64,000 bases of DNA from positions 186,001-250,000 of the forward strand of contig JAUWAU010000004.1 of NCBI GenBank assembly GCA_030601885.1. The letters are read 5' to 3'. Numbering within the stretch: the stretch's first letter is position 1; every line of letters starts with the position of its first letter. Origin of the DNA: Armatimonadota bacterium. GTDB lineage: Bacteria; Armatimonadota; Zipacnadia; JAUWAU01. The notes under the pieces were generated by a model. The model was not told the origin of the DNA, searched no databases, and saw only the letters and a list, made by a program, of their open reading frames with translations. A program made the position numbers and the translations under genes. This document shows, in pieces, positions 1 through 9,276 of the stretch.

Positions 1-2
1 CC

Positions 3-680
3 GAGCAGCTTCCCCCGCGGGTTATCGACTGCAGCCCGAAGCCCTTCGAAGCAAACGTGGAGGCTTTTCTGCCGGAGATCACCATCACCTTTGATCGGCC
101 AATGAACACCAGCAGCCGGTCGGGCTTCGGCAGCATCCGCTTCCTGGGCGTGTTTCCCGCGGACCGGAACGCCCAGCCTGCCTGGGATGCCACCGGGACC
201 ATTTGCAGGCTGCCGGTGCAGTTAGAGCCTGACGTGACCTATGCTGTGGCGGTGAACACCTCGAAGCAGCGGGCGTTCACCGATCAGGCCGGCGTGCCCG
301 CGCTGGGCTTTGCGTGGGTGTTCGCCACGGGAGAGCGCACCGAGGACGACTTCCCGCCTCACGTTGTGAGCAGTGATCCGCCTCTCGGCGCGACCGACGT
401 GGACTTCCGCAAGCGCGAGATCAGCGTCACGTTGAACCGCGCCGTTGCCCCGGGGGATTACTCGTGGGTGCTGATGAAGGGGAGCGGCGAGTACCCCGGC
501 ACGCGTGGCGGTGCGAAGCCACGGCTGAGCGACGACCGGCTCACGGCGACGCTCGAGGTGCGCCTCAGTCCGGGGACGGTCTATGCGCTCGGCGTCAATG
601 ACGTCTACTACTGCGGCTACAAGGACACCAAGGGCCGGCCGCTGCTCCCCTTCGGCTGGTGCTTCAAGACGGCGGAGTAG
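3..680 (+). CDS. C-terminal part of a protein with bacterial Ig-like (Big_5-type) domains
   Basis: The frame is open from the first bases of the window to the TAG at 678-680, so this is the 3' end of a longer gene whose start lies outside. Two repeats of about 100 residues each begin with a Pro-Pro or Pro-Arg turn and read like SbsA/Big_5 Ig-like domains: the first contains EITITFDRPMN and the second VVSSDPPLGATDVDF followed by EISVTLNRAV. Such domains are structural spacers in secreted or surface proteins. No catalytic motif is visible in this fragment. A GTG at 57 could be called as a start, but homologous sequence (PRVIDCSPKPFEANV) continues upstream of it, which argues against it. The family call is from pattern only. 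Confidence 0.65.
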   Translation, partial: EQLPPRVIDCSPKPFEANVEAFLPEITITFDRPMNTSSRSGFGSIRFLGVFPADRNAQPAWDATGTICRLPVQLEPDVTYAVAVNTSKQRAFTDQAGVPALGFAWVFATGERTEDDFPPHVVSSDPPLGATDVDFRKREISVTLNRAVAPGDYSWVLMKGSGEYPGTRGGAKPRLSDDRLTATLEVRLSPGTVYALGVNDVYYCGYKDTKGRPLLPFGWCFKTAE

Positions 681-947
681 GCGTTAGGCGGGCCCTGGTC
701 GGACACGGATCAACGATCGGCCACCGAGGCGGCCCCCTTACTCCGCCATTAGCCTCACTGAGTCATAATTGTTCCCCAGGCAGAAGGTTCCGGACGCCGC
801 CGAGAGAACTAGAGACGCAACCGACCGTTCGTCTGATGACAAGAGCGGGGCGCCCGCATCGACCGAAGGGGGCTCGCACGTGCGGTCACGGCCGTGGCGT
901 GAGGAGCGCGCGCCGCGGGCGAGCTCAGCGGAACAGAGGAGCACATC

Positions 948-3900
948 ATGACGCTGCCACGATTCACTCTCCGAGGTTTGGGTTTGCCTGCCATCATCCT
1001 GTTGGGCGCTTCCGCGCTTTGCGCGGCGGATTGGCCCACGTACCGCCACGACGCCGCGCGAAGCGGGGTGACAGCGGAGAAGCTCCCGGCTCAGCTCCAC
1101 CGGCAATGGGTGCACCGACCGAAGCATCCGCCGCAGCCCGCCTGGCCCGAGCCGGGCAAGGAAATGCACCGCATGCCGTTCGACTACGCCTACCAGGTGG
1201 CCGTGGGCAATGGCGTGGTGTACTTCGGCTCGTCGGCGGACAACAAGCTCCACGCCCTGGACCTGGCCACCGGCCGGGAGCGGTGGAGCTTCGTGACGGG
1301 GGCCCCGATCCGCTTCGCGCCTCAGGTCGTGGGCGATCGGGTGTTCGTGGCGTCGGACGACGGATCGGTGTACTGCGTTTCCGCCGCCGACGGCAAGCTG
1401 ATGTGGCGGTTCCGCGCCGCCCCACGTGACGATAAACTCCTGGGGAACGAGCGAATGATCTCGCGCTGGCCCCCGCGCAGCGGCGTGGTGGTGAACGATG
1501 GCGTCGTGTACGTCACGGCGGGCATGTGGCCGTCGGAGGGCGTGTACGTGTACGCGGTGCGGGCCGAAGACGGATCGGTGATCTGGAGGAACGACACGTC
1601 GGGCGCCATGTATATGAAGCTCCCCCACAACGGCGCGGAGGCCATAACAGGTGTCGCGCCGCAGGGGTACTTGCTCGCGTCGGAGGATACGCTGCTCGTG
1701 CCCACGGGTCGGAGCGTTCCGGCGGCGTTCGACCGCGAGACGGGGCGGTTCCTCTACTACAGGGCCGCCGAGAACAAGCGCAACGGCGGCGCGTGGGCGA
1801 GCGTATCCGGCGACCTCGTTTTCTGTGGGCTCCATCCCGGGGGGCCGGATATTGACGTGAGGCTGGGCGAGGCGTCACCCGCCAAGGGCGACGGTCTGAT
1901 GGCATGGGATTGCCGCACGGGCACTTCGAAGCTCCGGCTCGAGGGAAAGCACCGCGTCGTGGTCAAGGGCGACACCGTGTATGCATCCGGCAGTGGCAGC
2001 GTGAGCGCCCACAGCCGCAATGCTTTGAACCAGGTGAAGTGGCAGACTCCGTGCGACCGGGTGTACTCGCTGATCCTGGCCGGTGATACGCTGTTTGCCG
2101 CCGGCCGCGGCAAAGTGCTGGCCATCAACTCGGCGAATGGCGACGTCCTGTGGACGAGTCCCGTCAATGGGCAGGCGCGGGGACTCGCGGTGGCCGATGG
2201 GCGGCTGCTGGTGAGCGCCACCACGGGCGAAATCACCTGCTTTGGGTCGGAGCGCATCGCCAACCCTCCGGTCATCAAACCGGAGATCGACGCCTCACCG
2301 TATCCTGAAGACGAACTCACGTCGGCGTACGCGGCACTGGCGGAGCGCATCGTCAAGGAGACGGGTGTGACGGAAGGCTACTGCCTCGACTTCGGGGCCG
2401 GCGACGGCCGCCTGGCGTACGAGCTGGCGAAGCGGTCGGACCTCAAGATCCACTGTGTCGAGCCCGACGTCGAGAAAGTCGCCGCGGCGCGCAAAGCCCT
2501 CGATGCAGCGGGGCTCTACGGCGTGCGCGTGACGGTGGATCAGGGATCGCTCAGCGAACTCCCGTATGCGAGCTACTTCGCCAACCTGATCGTTTCCGGC
2601 GGCGCCTTTGCCGGAAGCATGAGCGGTCGCCCCTCCGGGGCGGAGCTATATCGCGTCCTGCGTCCCTGCGGCGGAGTGGCCTATCTCTCCCTGCGGGATG
2701 CGGTCGTGCCGCGGTGGCGTCAGGTGTCACTGACCTGGCTGCGAAACGGCGGCGTATTGGCGGAGGAGATCAGTACGACCAAGGACGCCGTGATGGTGGT
2801 TCGCGGGCCGCTTCCGGGCGCGGGCGACTGGACGCACCAGTACGCCGATGCCGGCAAGTCCGGCTGCGCCTCCGATCAACGGGTGAAGTGGCCCATGGGA
2901 CTGTTGTGGTTCGGCGGTCCGGGCCCCGAGCGAATGATGAGTCGCCATTGGAAAGCGGCAGCCCCCGTGTCTACCAATGGACGGCTTTTCATCGCGGGCC
3001 AACACCACATCATAGCCGTGGACGCGTACAACGGTCGCGAGCTGTGGTGCGCAGAGATCCCGAGCGTGGCCGTCCGCGCCGCGAACGTTAAGGGCAGCAA
3101 AATCGCCGCCGATACCGACAGCGTCTACCTTGCCACGGGCGGCGTCTGCTTCCGACTCGATGCCGCGACGGGCGACCAGAGGATGATGTACCGTCTTCCG
3201 CTCCAGCGCGAGCGCTATGTGCTGGCCGGGCCCCAGAGCTTCACGCTGGGGCCGGATCGCGCGCCATTGGGGACCGTGGCTATCGCGAGAACGGCGGCCG
3301 GCCTCGACCTGAAGCTCATCACGAACGACACCAAGGTGACGAATCGCCACCGTGAAGACAACCCGAGCGTCGGCGATTCGTGGGAGTTGTTCTTCGACTT
3401 CCGCCCGCCGGCCCAGCGCGGTGGCCTCTACGGCCCCGGCGCCTTCCAGGCCATCGTCGTTCCAGCGACCATCGAGCAGCCGTCGGCATCGTGGAAGGCG
3501 GGCGCAGGCCCGGCGCACCCGCGTCTGGACGTGACCGGCACCCATTCGAATGCAGGCAGCGAAACCACGGTACATCTGGCCTGGGACGAGATCCGCACGC
3601 TGGTGGGACGCAGGCCGAGCAGCTTTGGCTTCGGGGTGACGCTCAATTCCTCGGACGACGGCGAGACGCGAGTTGCGCAGACGCACAAGTTCGCCAATGC
3701 CGACAGTAGTCGGCTGACCACTCTCTGGGCGACGTTCGTTCCGGACGCACCGAGCGGGACGGAGCCGGAGCAGCCGGACCTGCTGCCGGCAGAACTGGGC
3801 GAGTCGCGTATCTGGGGCCACCTGGCAGTCGCTGGCGATCTCGTGTACGGGACGGTGGGTACGGACACCGGCAGCGAGTACGTGTTCGCTCGCAACAAAG

Positions 3901-5777
3901 CGGATGGTCAGCTCCGATGGCTCTATACGGCCGAGGAGTCGATTTCGCACAACGCCATCGCCGTCGGCGATGGCCGCGTCTATGTGATCGACCGAACCAG
4001 CGCCGGCAAGCTCGAGCAACTCAAGCGGCGAGGGGAGCCGGCGACGCCGAAGAGCACCCTCGTGGCCCTCGATGCGGGCACGGGCGAGGAGGTCTGGAAG
4101 ACCGACCGAGACATCGGCGGGCGCGGCGAATTGTGGTTCGCCAATGGTGTGCTTCTGGCAACCAGCCGTGCGGGGATGACGGCGTACTCGCCCGGGAACG
4201 GTGCGGTGATCTGGGCGGGCCCTGCCCGTTCGCGGCGATTCCCGGTGATCTGCGGCGACACCATCTACGGTGAGCCGGGGGGCTACGACCTCCGGACTGG
4301 CGAACCGACGAGTCGCACGCACCCGCTGACGGCGGAACAGACGCCCTGGAACTTTACGCGCGCGTATGGCTGTGGATTCGTGTCGGCGGCTCCGACGATG
4401 CTCTTTTTCCGCTCCGGCACGTTCGGCTTCTACGACCTGGCAGGTGACAGCGGCATCCACAACTTCGGTGGCATACGGCCGGGGTGCTTCGTCAACATGA
4501 TTGCTGCCGGCGGGCTGGTGCTGATCCCCGAGGGCACCAGCGCCTGCACCTGCTCGTATAACTTCCAGACCTCCGTGGCGCTCGCGCCCACGAGCAAGAA
4601 CGAGGACTGGTCGGTGTTCTCCCAGCCGGCGGGGTCAGGGATCGTGCGGCAGCTCGCCCTGAACCTCGGGGCGCCGGGCGACCGACGCGACAGCGAGGGC
4701 ACCATGTGGCTGAGCTTCCCGCGCCCGGACTTCCGTGCCGCCCTCAAGGTCCCGCTCATCACGGAAATCCCGCCCGAAGCCGGCTACTACCACCACAACG
4801 CCGACGAGCTCGTCGTCCGCGGCACGGAGCGGCCGTGGCTGTACGCCTCCGGGTGCAGCGGGCTGCGCCGCCTGGCGCTGTCCCTTGTGCTGAAGCAACC
4901 GGTCGTGTCGCTGCCGTGCCGGACGGCGCCGAAGATCGATGGCCTGCTCGATGATGCGTGTTGGGACGGCAAGGCGCCGCTGGTGCTGGCCGACAGTGGA
5001 CAGAATCGAGACCCGGCGGCGTCGGCTTTCCTGCGCAGCGACGCGGACAATCTCTATCTCGCCTTCCAGCGGCGGGCGCCTTCGGCCCGGGGTCGGGCCG
5101 TGCCTTGGACGATGAACGCCACCGGCGAGGATGCCGACGTCTCCAAGGACGACTCGTGGACGCTGTTGCTCAGCGACAACTCCCGGCGTCTGTATGTGCA
5201 GCTCGGCGCCTCGGCCTCGGGGGCCAGGTTCGACGGGAGCTTCACCTACGGCAAAGACAAGGCCGTCGATAAGCAGTGGAACGGCATCTGGGTCAGCGAG
5301 GTCTCGGCGCGCCCCGATGCCTGGACGGCCGAACTGGCCATTCCGTGGGAGACGCTGGCCGCCTTGGGCTTGAACAAGGACCAGTTGACCGTGGACCTTA
5401 AGGGCGCCAACAGAACGGGCGTGGGGCCGGAAACGGTGGCGCTCAGCTCGGCCGGCGTGGCGGGCTTTGCCGATGTGTCCTTCGACCAGCCGCCGCCGGC
5501 GGAGCCGAAGAGGTACAGCATTCGCCTGCACTTCGCCGAGGCAGACGGCGTCGGAGCTGGCGAACGCGTCTTTGACGTCAAGATCCAGGACGAAGTCGTG
5601 CTCAAGGACTTCGACGTCGTGAAGGAGGCCGGCGGGACCCAGGTCGCCCTCGTCAAGGAGTTCGAGGGCATCGAGGCGACCAATACGATAAACATCGAGC
5701 TGGCGCCCAAGGGCGAAGCCATCACGGCTGCGACGGCTCCGATGATCAGCGCCCTCGAAGTGGCGCTGCAGCCGTAG
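948..5777 (+). CDS. Secreted multidomain protein: PQQ-type propeller, methyltransferase fold, second propeller, CBM9-like and malectin-like domains
   Basis: The 1609-residue protein starts with a signal peptide ending near ALCAA, followed by DWPTYRHDAARSG, the typical opening of PQQ-type beta-propellers (residues ~25-445, repeated AVDAxxGxxxW blades). Residues ~455-615 look like a class I SAM methyltransferase domain with motif I DFGAGDG (481-487) and an acidic VEPD after the next strand. A second propeller starts at DWTHQYADAGKSG (~627). It is interrupted at ~771-930 by a DOMON/CBM9-like beta sandwich and resumes to ~1300. Residues ~1315-1518 are CBM9-like (KIDGLLDDACWD) and the end is malectin-like (RLHFAEAD). 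The location should be periplasmic or outside the cell. No catalytic role can be assigned. The neighbour at 5933 shares the same domains in another order. Confidence 0.8.
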   Translation: MTLPRFTLRGLGLPAIILLGASALCAADWPTYRHDAARSGVTAEKLPAQLHRQWVHRPKHPPQPAWPEPGKEMHRMPFDYAYQVAVGNGVVYFGSSADNKLHALDLATGRERWSFVTGAPIRFAPQVVGDRVFVASDDGSVYCVSAADGKLMWRFRAAPRDDKLLGNERMISRWPPRSGVVVNDGVVYVTAGMWPSEGVYVYAVRAEDGSVIWRNDTSGAMYMKLPHNGAEAITGVAPQGYLLASEDTLLVPTGRSVPAAFDRETGRFLYYRAAENKRNGGAWASVSGDLVFCGLHPGGPDIDVRLGEASPAKGDGLMAWDCRTGTSKLRLEGKHRVVVKGDTVYASGSGSVSAHSRNALNQVKWQTPCDRVYSLILAGDTLFAAGRGKVLAINSANGDVLWTSPVNGQARGLAVADGRLLVSATTGEITCFGSERIANPPVIKPEIDASPYPEDELTSAYAALAERIVKETGVTEGYCLDFGAGDGRLAYELAKRSDLKIHCVEPDVEKVAAARKALDAAGLYGVRVTVDQGSLSELPYASYFANLIVSGGAFAGSMSGRPSGAELYRVLRPCGGVAYLSLRDAVVPRWRQVSLTWLRNGGVLAEEISTTKDAVMVVRGPLPGAGDWTHQYADAGKSGCASDQRVKWPMGLLWFGGPGPERMMSRHWKAAAPVSTNGRLFIAGQHHIIAVDAYNGRELWCAEIPSVAVRAANVKGSKIAADTDSVYLATGGVCFRLDAATGDQRMMYRLPLQRERYVLAGPQSFTLGPDRAPLGTVAIARTAAGLDLKLITNDTKVTNRHREDNPSVGDSWELFFDFRPPAQRGGLYGPGAFQAIVVPATIEQPSASWKAGAGPAHPRLDVTGTHSNAGSETTVHLAWDEIRTLVGRRPSSFGFGVTLNSSDDGETRVAQTHKFANADSSRLTTLWATFVPDAPSGTEPEQPDLLPAELGESRIWGHLAVAGDLVYGTVGTDTGSEYVFARNKADGQLRWLYTAEESISHNAIAVGDGRVYVIDRTSAGKLEQLKRRGEPATPKSTLVALDAGTGEEVWKTDRDIGGRGELWFANGVLLATSRAGMTAYSPGNGAVIWAGPARSRRFPVICGDTIYGEPGGYDLRTGEPTSRTHPLTAEQTPWNFTRAYGCGFVSAAPTMLFFRSGTFGFYDLAGDSGIHNFGGIRPGCFVNMIAAGGLVLIPEGTSACTCSYNFQTSVALAPTSKNEDWSVFSQPAGSGIVRQLALNLGAPGDRRDSEGTMWLSFPRPDFRAALKVPLITEIPPEAGYYHHNADELVVRGTERPWLYASGCSGLRRLALSLVLKQPVVSLPCRTAPKIDGLLDDACWDGKAPLVLADSGQNRDPAASAFLRSDADNLYLAFQRRAPSARGRAVPWTMNATGEDADVSKDDSWTLLLSDNSRRLYVQLGASASGARFDGSFTYGKDKAVDKQWNGIWVSEVSARPDAWTAELAIPWETLAALGLNKDQLTVDLKGANRTGVGPETVALSSAGVAGFADVSFDQPPPAEPKRYSIRLHFAEADGVGAGERVFDVKIQDEVVLKDFDVVKEAGGTQVALVKEFEGIEATNTINIELAPKGEAITAATAPMISALEVALQP

Positions 5778-5802
5778 GGGCGACCCGGCGGGTCGCCCCT
5801 AC
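5774..5802. repeat. Perfect 13-bp inverted repeat at the end of the first propeller gene
   Basis: Two 13-base arms (GTAGGGGCGACCC and its exact complement) are separated by GGC. The repeat overlaps the stop codon of the gene ending at 5777. There is no T-run, so it is not a standard intrinsic terminator, though a stem this strong could still act as a 3' hairpin. It resembles the other GTAGGG...CCCTAC hairpins in this window (16772, 43936, 44760). Confidence 0.6.
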
Positions 5803-5839
5803 GTGAGGTGGCCAAGCCCCGTTCTGTTTCCGGGCCCGC

Positions 5840-5869
5840 TTGTCGTGGGGCCCGGAACGAGGTTATACT
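5840..5869 (+). promoter_or_regulatory. Possible sigma70-type promoter for the second propeller gene
   Basis: TTGTCG (5840-5845) and TATACT (5864-5869) are 18 bases apart, about 63 bases before the chosen ATG at 5933. The -10 box matches five of six consensus positions. This is a pattern match only. Confidence 0.35.
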
Positions 5870-5932
5870 GAGCCCTCAGCGGCGGCGTGGGGCGTGGCAC
5901 AGAAGCCCGTGCCGCCGTGCGGAGGCCGCGAC

Positions 5933-8900
5933 ATGAATGCCCGAAAGGCCGGGCTACTACTCCTATTGCCGGGCGTTGTATGTGTTGCCGGGCTGATGGC
6001 CCTTGGGCACACGGCCCAAGCGGCAGATGTCGGCCAGATCCGTCTGGGTCAGCACCTCGTTGAGAAAGCTGGCGTGCACCGAGGAGTCTGCGCCGTCCTT
6101 GGATGCCGGAACGACCGGATCGCGCTGGACATCGTGCGCTCCAGCGACTTGTTGGTGCACGTCCAGGAGCCGAATGGCCGCTTCGTGAAGAGAGCGCGGC
6201 GGCGCCTGGATGCCGAGGGACTGTACGGGACGCGCATCGTCGTGGAGCAGGGCCGCCTCGACCGCCTCCCGTACGCCGACAACCTCATCGACGTCGTCAT
6301 CTGCCACTCGCTGTCGAACCGGACGTTGGATCAGCTCTCACTGGCGGAGATTCTCCGAGTGCTGCGACCAGGCGGCACGGCGATCCTCGGCCGCAGCAAG
6401 GCAGGGAGGGCGCTCCAGGAGTCAGTGCTGCGGGAGTGGGTCCGGAGCGGCGGGGCTGCCGAGGCCTCTGTCGCGGCGGACGCCTCGGGGCTGTGGGCGA
6501 AGATAGCGAAACCGGCTCCCGACGGTGTGGACGAGTGGACGCACTGGCAGCATGGGCCGGATAACAACCCTTTCTCTGGCGACACCGTCATCAGAGCGCC
6601 GTATCTTACCCAATTCCTGGCGAAGCCCTACTTCTCCACCATGCCCTCCATCTCGGTCATCGCCGGGGGCAGGATGTTCAGAGCCGCCGGGCACATGGCC
6701 ATCCACGACCGCGAGGAGAAGTACCTGAACACTCTCTATGCGACGAACGCCTACAACGGGGCGCTGCTGTGGACGCGGCCAATCCCCACCGGCTTCCTGG
6801 TGCACCGCTCCCTGTTCGTGGCGACTCCGGACATTCTCTACCTGATAGAGCCGAAGCAGTGCTTGATGCTCGATGCCGAGACTGGCGCCGTGCGAGACAG
6901 GATCGTCCTCCCGCCCGATGTGGCCGGCGAGGGCTACTGGCACTGGATCGCCCTCGAAGACGGAATCCTGTACGCGTTGCTGGGGGAGAAAGATCTCGAG
7001 GCCGAGGTCATCAAGCGCCACCGGCCGACGGGCGCCTGGGGCTGGAACCAGCTCTCCAAGGGCTACTACACGCAGCAGTACCCGTGGGGATACGGCGACA
7101 GGATCGCAGCGCTCGATCCGAAAACGAAGAATGTCCTCTGGACATATAAGTCAGACACGCCAATCGACTCGCGGGCCCTCTGCATGGGGGATGGGAGGCT
7201 GTTCCTGCACAGCGAAGGCGCCTACGTCGCCTGCCTGGACGCGAAATCGGGAGCGATCCGGTGGAAGAGCACGGACCCCCAACTGCTGGTCGCCATCGCG
7301 GAGCCCTTCGTCAAGGGACTCGGGTTCAAGACGACGCCCTACGCGCTCTGCACAGACATGGGGCTGTACTTCGGCGGTCGCGGGCGGAGGAACGTGGTGG
7401 GCGTCTCGGCCGAGGACGGGCGACTCCTGTGGTCCCTCCCGGGAGCGTACAACGCCACCAACCTGCTGTCCCGCGACGGCTACGTGCATGCGCACGTTCC
7501 GTCGTGCAAGATGCTCGACCCGCTGACGGGCGAGGTGGTCGAGGATCTGGAGCTGTCCAAGCGCTCCTGCACGAGATTGACCGGGTGTCCCGACGCTCTC
7601 TTTCAACGCGGCAGCATCGTCGTGGGCGAGGGCACCACGCGATACGACCTGGCGCGCGGCAAAGCGCAGTGGATTCCCGCATTCCGTCCCCCCTGCAACG
7701 ACGGGGTGATACCGGCCGGCGGTCTACTCCACATCACGCAGTGGGACTGCGACTGCAACCTGCAGCTTATGGGCGCTATTGCCCTTGCTCCCGCGGAAAG
7801 CTTCGAGTTCAGCCCGGAGGCGACGGCATCGGCGCGACTCGAAGTCGCCGTTGGCGATGTGTCGAAGGTGACCAGATTTCAGCAGTCGGCGCAGGACTGG
7901 CCGACGTATCGCGCCGACAATAGGCGGAGCTGCACCACGCGGGCGAACGTCGCGGCGGCCGTGGAGCAGCGCTGGCAATACGAGCCACAGACGCCCCTCA
8001 CGCCAAGCCCGGCAACGGCAGCGGGTGCTCTGGTGTTCCTTGGGGGCGACGACTGCAAGGTGCGGGCGATAGACGCGGCCACGGGCCGCGAGCGCTGGGA
8101 CTTCCACACGGCGGGGCCGATCCGCCTGCCGCCAACGATCTGGCGCGGCCGAGCGTACGTGGGCTGCGCCGACGGGTACATCTACTGCCTGGAGGCAGCC
8201 ACGGGCCGACTGCTCTGGCGGCTCCGGGCGGCGCCGGTGGAGCGCAGGATTATGGTCTTTGGGTCGCTGTGTTCCACCTGGCCGGTGAATAGCGGCGTAT
8301 TGGTGGACGATGGCGTGGCCTACGCGGCCGCCGGGATCATCAACTACGACGGCACGCACGTATACGCGCTCGACGCCGTCACCGGCGCGACAAAATGGCA
8401 GAACAACACCTCCGGCTGGCTGAACGAGCAGTGGCGAGCGGGCGTCTCGGCGCAGGGAGATCTGACCGTCCTCGGCGACAAGCTCTGGCTCGCCGGCGGC
8501 AACGTCGCCTCGCCGGCCGCCTATCGGCTCTCGGACGGCGAGTGTCTCAACCCGGCGCCGCAGCTCGGACGGCCGCCCTGTACGCGCGGCTGCCACCTGT
8601 CCGCTTTCATGGGCAAGTACGTCCTGGTCGGCGGCCGGCGGCTCTACAGCCAACCGGACGACGAAATCAGCAACTGGTCGGGCTACGATGTTTATAGCGC
8701 CGACACCGTGGGGGCGAGGCTCGCCACCCGCCTTCCCGGCCGCGTCGCGCCGGCCTTCGGCAAGGGCGTTGTCGCGCTGTCGTCCAAAGAGGGCCCGCTG
8801 CTCTGCGTTGATGCCGGAGTGGTGGACGAGTGGATCCGGAAGCAGGGTAAAGACGTGAAGCTTGCCGCCCGCTGGAAGGCCGATTCGGTGCGCGGGAGCG

Positions 8901-9133
8901 TCTCGATCGCCATTGCGGGGGACGCGATAGTCGCCGCGGGCAAGGCGGCGGAGGGGACGAGCCCGTCCGAAGGATGGACCGTGCAGGCACTCGACCTCCA
9001 GGACGGCACGAGACGCTGGACTGAGGCGCTGCCGGCGCCGCCCGTACCGAATGGCCTCTGTGTGGACCGTGACGGTCAAGTGATCGTCGTCCTCGAGGGC
9101 GGGAAGGTCGTCGGCCTGGGCCAGAAGCAGTGA
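5933..9133 (+). CDS. Secreted methyltransferase-fold / double PQQ-type propeller protein
   Basis: I chose the ATG at 5933 because GGAGG lies 7 bases upstream and the next residues form a signal peptide (MNARKAGLLLLLPGVVC, cleavage near AQAAD). The frame is open further upstream, but that part is not signal-like. Residues ~37-190 resemble a class I methyltransferase fold (LPYADNLIDVVICHSL, EILRVLRPGGTAILG), but motif I is degenerate (VLGCRND), so SAM binding is doubtful. A propeller starts near residue 200 (EWTHWQHGPDNN) and a second near 656 (DWPTYRADNRRS), with blades such as AIDAATGRERW. The gene follows its paralogue on the same strand after 155 bases. Compared with it, the domain order is circularly shifted. 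Function is unknown; the location is periplasmic or extracellular. Confidence 0.8.
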   Translation: MNARKAGLLLLLPGVVCVAGLMALGHTAQAADVGQIRLGQHLVEKAGVHRGVCAVLGCRNDRIALDIVRSSDLLVHVQEPNGRFVKRARRRLDAEGLYGTRIVVEQGRLDRLPYADNLIDVVICHSLSNRTLDQLSLAEILRVLRPGGTAILGRSKAGRALQESVLREWVRSGGAAEASVAADASGLWAKIAKPAPDGVDEWTHWQHGPDNNPFSGDTVIRAPYLTQFLAKPYFSTMPSISVIAGGRMFRAAGHMAIHDREEKYLNTLYATNAYNGALLWTRPIPTGFLVHRSLFVATPDILYLIEPKQCLMLDAETGAVRDRIVLPPDVAGEGYWHWIALEDGILYALLGEKDLEAEVIKRHRPTGAWGWNQLSKGYYTQQYPWGYGDRIAALDPKTKNVLWTYKSDTPIDSRALCMGDGRLFLHSEGAYVACLDAKSGAIRWKSTDPQLLVAIAEPFVKGLGFKTTPYALCTDMGLYFGGRGRRNVVGVSAEDGRLLWSLPGAYNATNLLSRDGYVHAHVPSCKMLDPLTGEVVEDLELSKRSCTRLTGCPDALFQRGSIVVGEGTTRYDLARGKAQWIPAFRPPCNDGVIPAGGLLHITQWDCDCNLQLMGAIALAPAESFEFSPEATASARLEVAVGDVSKVTRFQQSAQDWPTYRADNRRSCTTRANVAAAVEQRWQYEPQTPLTPSPATAAGALVFLGGDDCKVRAIDAATGRERWDFHTAGPIRLPPTIWRGRAYVGCADGYIYCLEAATGRLLWRLRAAPVERRIMVFGSLCSTWPVNSGVLVDDGVAYAAAGIINYDGTHVYALDAVTGATKWQNNTSGWLNEQWRAGVSAQGDLTVLGDKLWLAGGNVASPAAYRLSDGECLNPAPQLGRPPCTRGCHLSAFMGKYVLVGGRRLYSQPDDEISNWSGYDVYSADTVGARLATRLPGRVAPAFGKGVVALSSKEGPLLCVDAGVVDEWIRKQGKDVKLAARWKADSVRGSVSIAIAGDAIVAAGKAAEGTSPSEGWTVQALDLQDGTRRWTEALPAPPVPNGLCVDRDGQVIVVLEGGKVVGLGQKQ

Positions 9134-9156
9134 ATCGCACTGCCCGGGCCGGATGG

Positions 9157-9219
9157 CACGGGCAGCTTGTTACCCGTGTTTGCCGGCCGAACGACGCACG
9201 GGTTAACGAGTAACCCGTG
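9157..9219. repeat. Pair of CACGGG...CCCGTG hairpins
   Basis: Two adjacent dyads occur between genes: one at 9157-9178 (CACGGG/TACCCGTG type) and one at 9197-9219 (CACGGGTTA/TAACCCGTG). They belong to the family also seen at 57458, 59134 and 61931, here in a less symmetric form. Confidence 0.55.
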
Positions 9220-9276
9220 GCACCCGAGGACTGTCTCGTGCGGGGATGGCCAAGGCGGCGGAGGAGCTCGATAGAT

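Noticed and set aside
738..1835. Minus-strand and short plus-strand open frames around the start of the first propeller gene
   Set aside because: They overlap the signal peptide and first propeller of the 948 gene and look like out-of-frame readings of it.
2727..4460. A 577-codon minus-strand open frame inside the first propeller gene
   Set aside because: It is an antisense shadow, Arg/His/Ala-rich with no family pattern, while the plus strand encodes continuous propeller blades.
948..9133. Calling the two propeller proteins quinoprotein alcohol dehydrogenases
   Set aside because: Only the blade pattern of PQQ-type propellers is visible; dehydrogenase cofactor ligands and a heme or cytochrome partner are not apparent.
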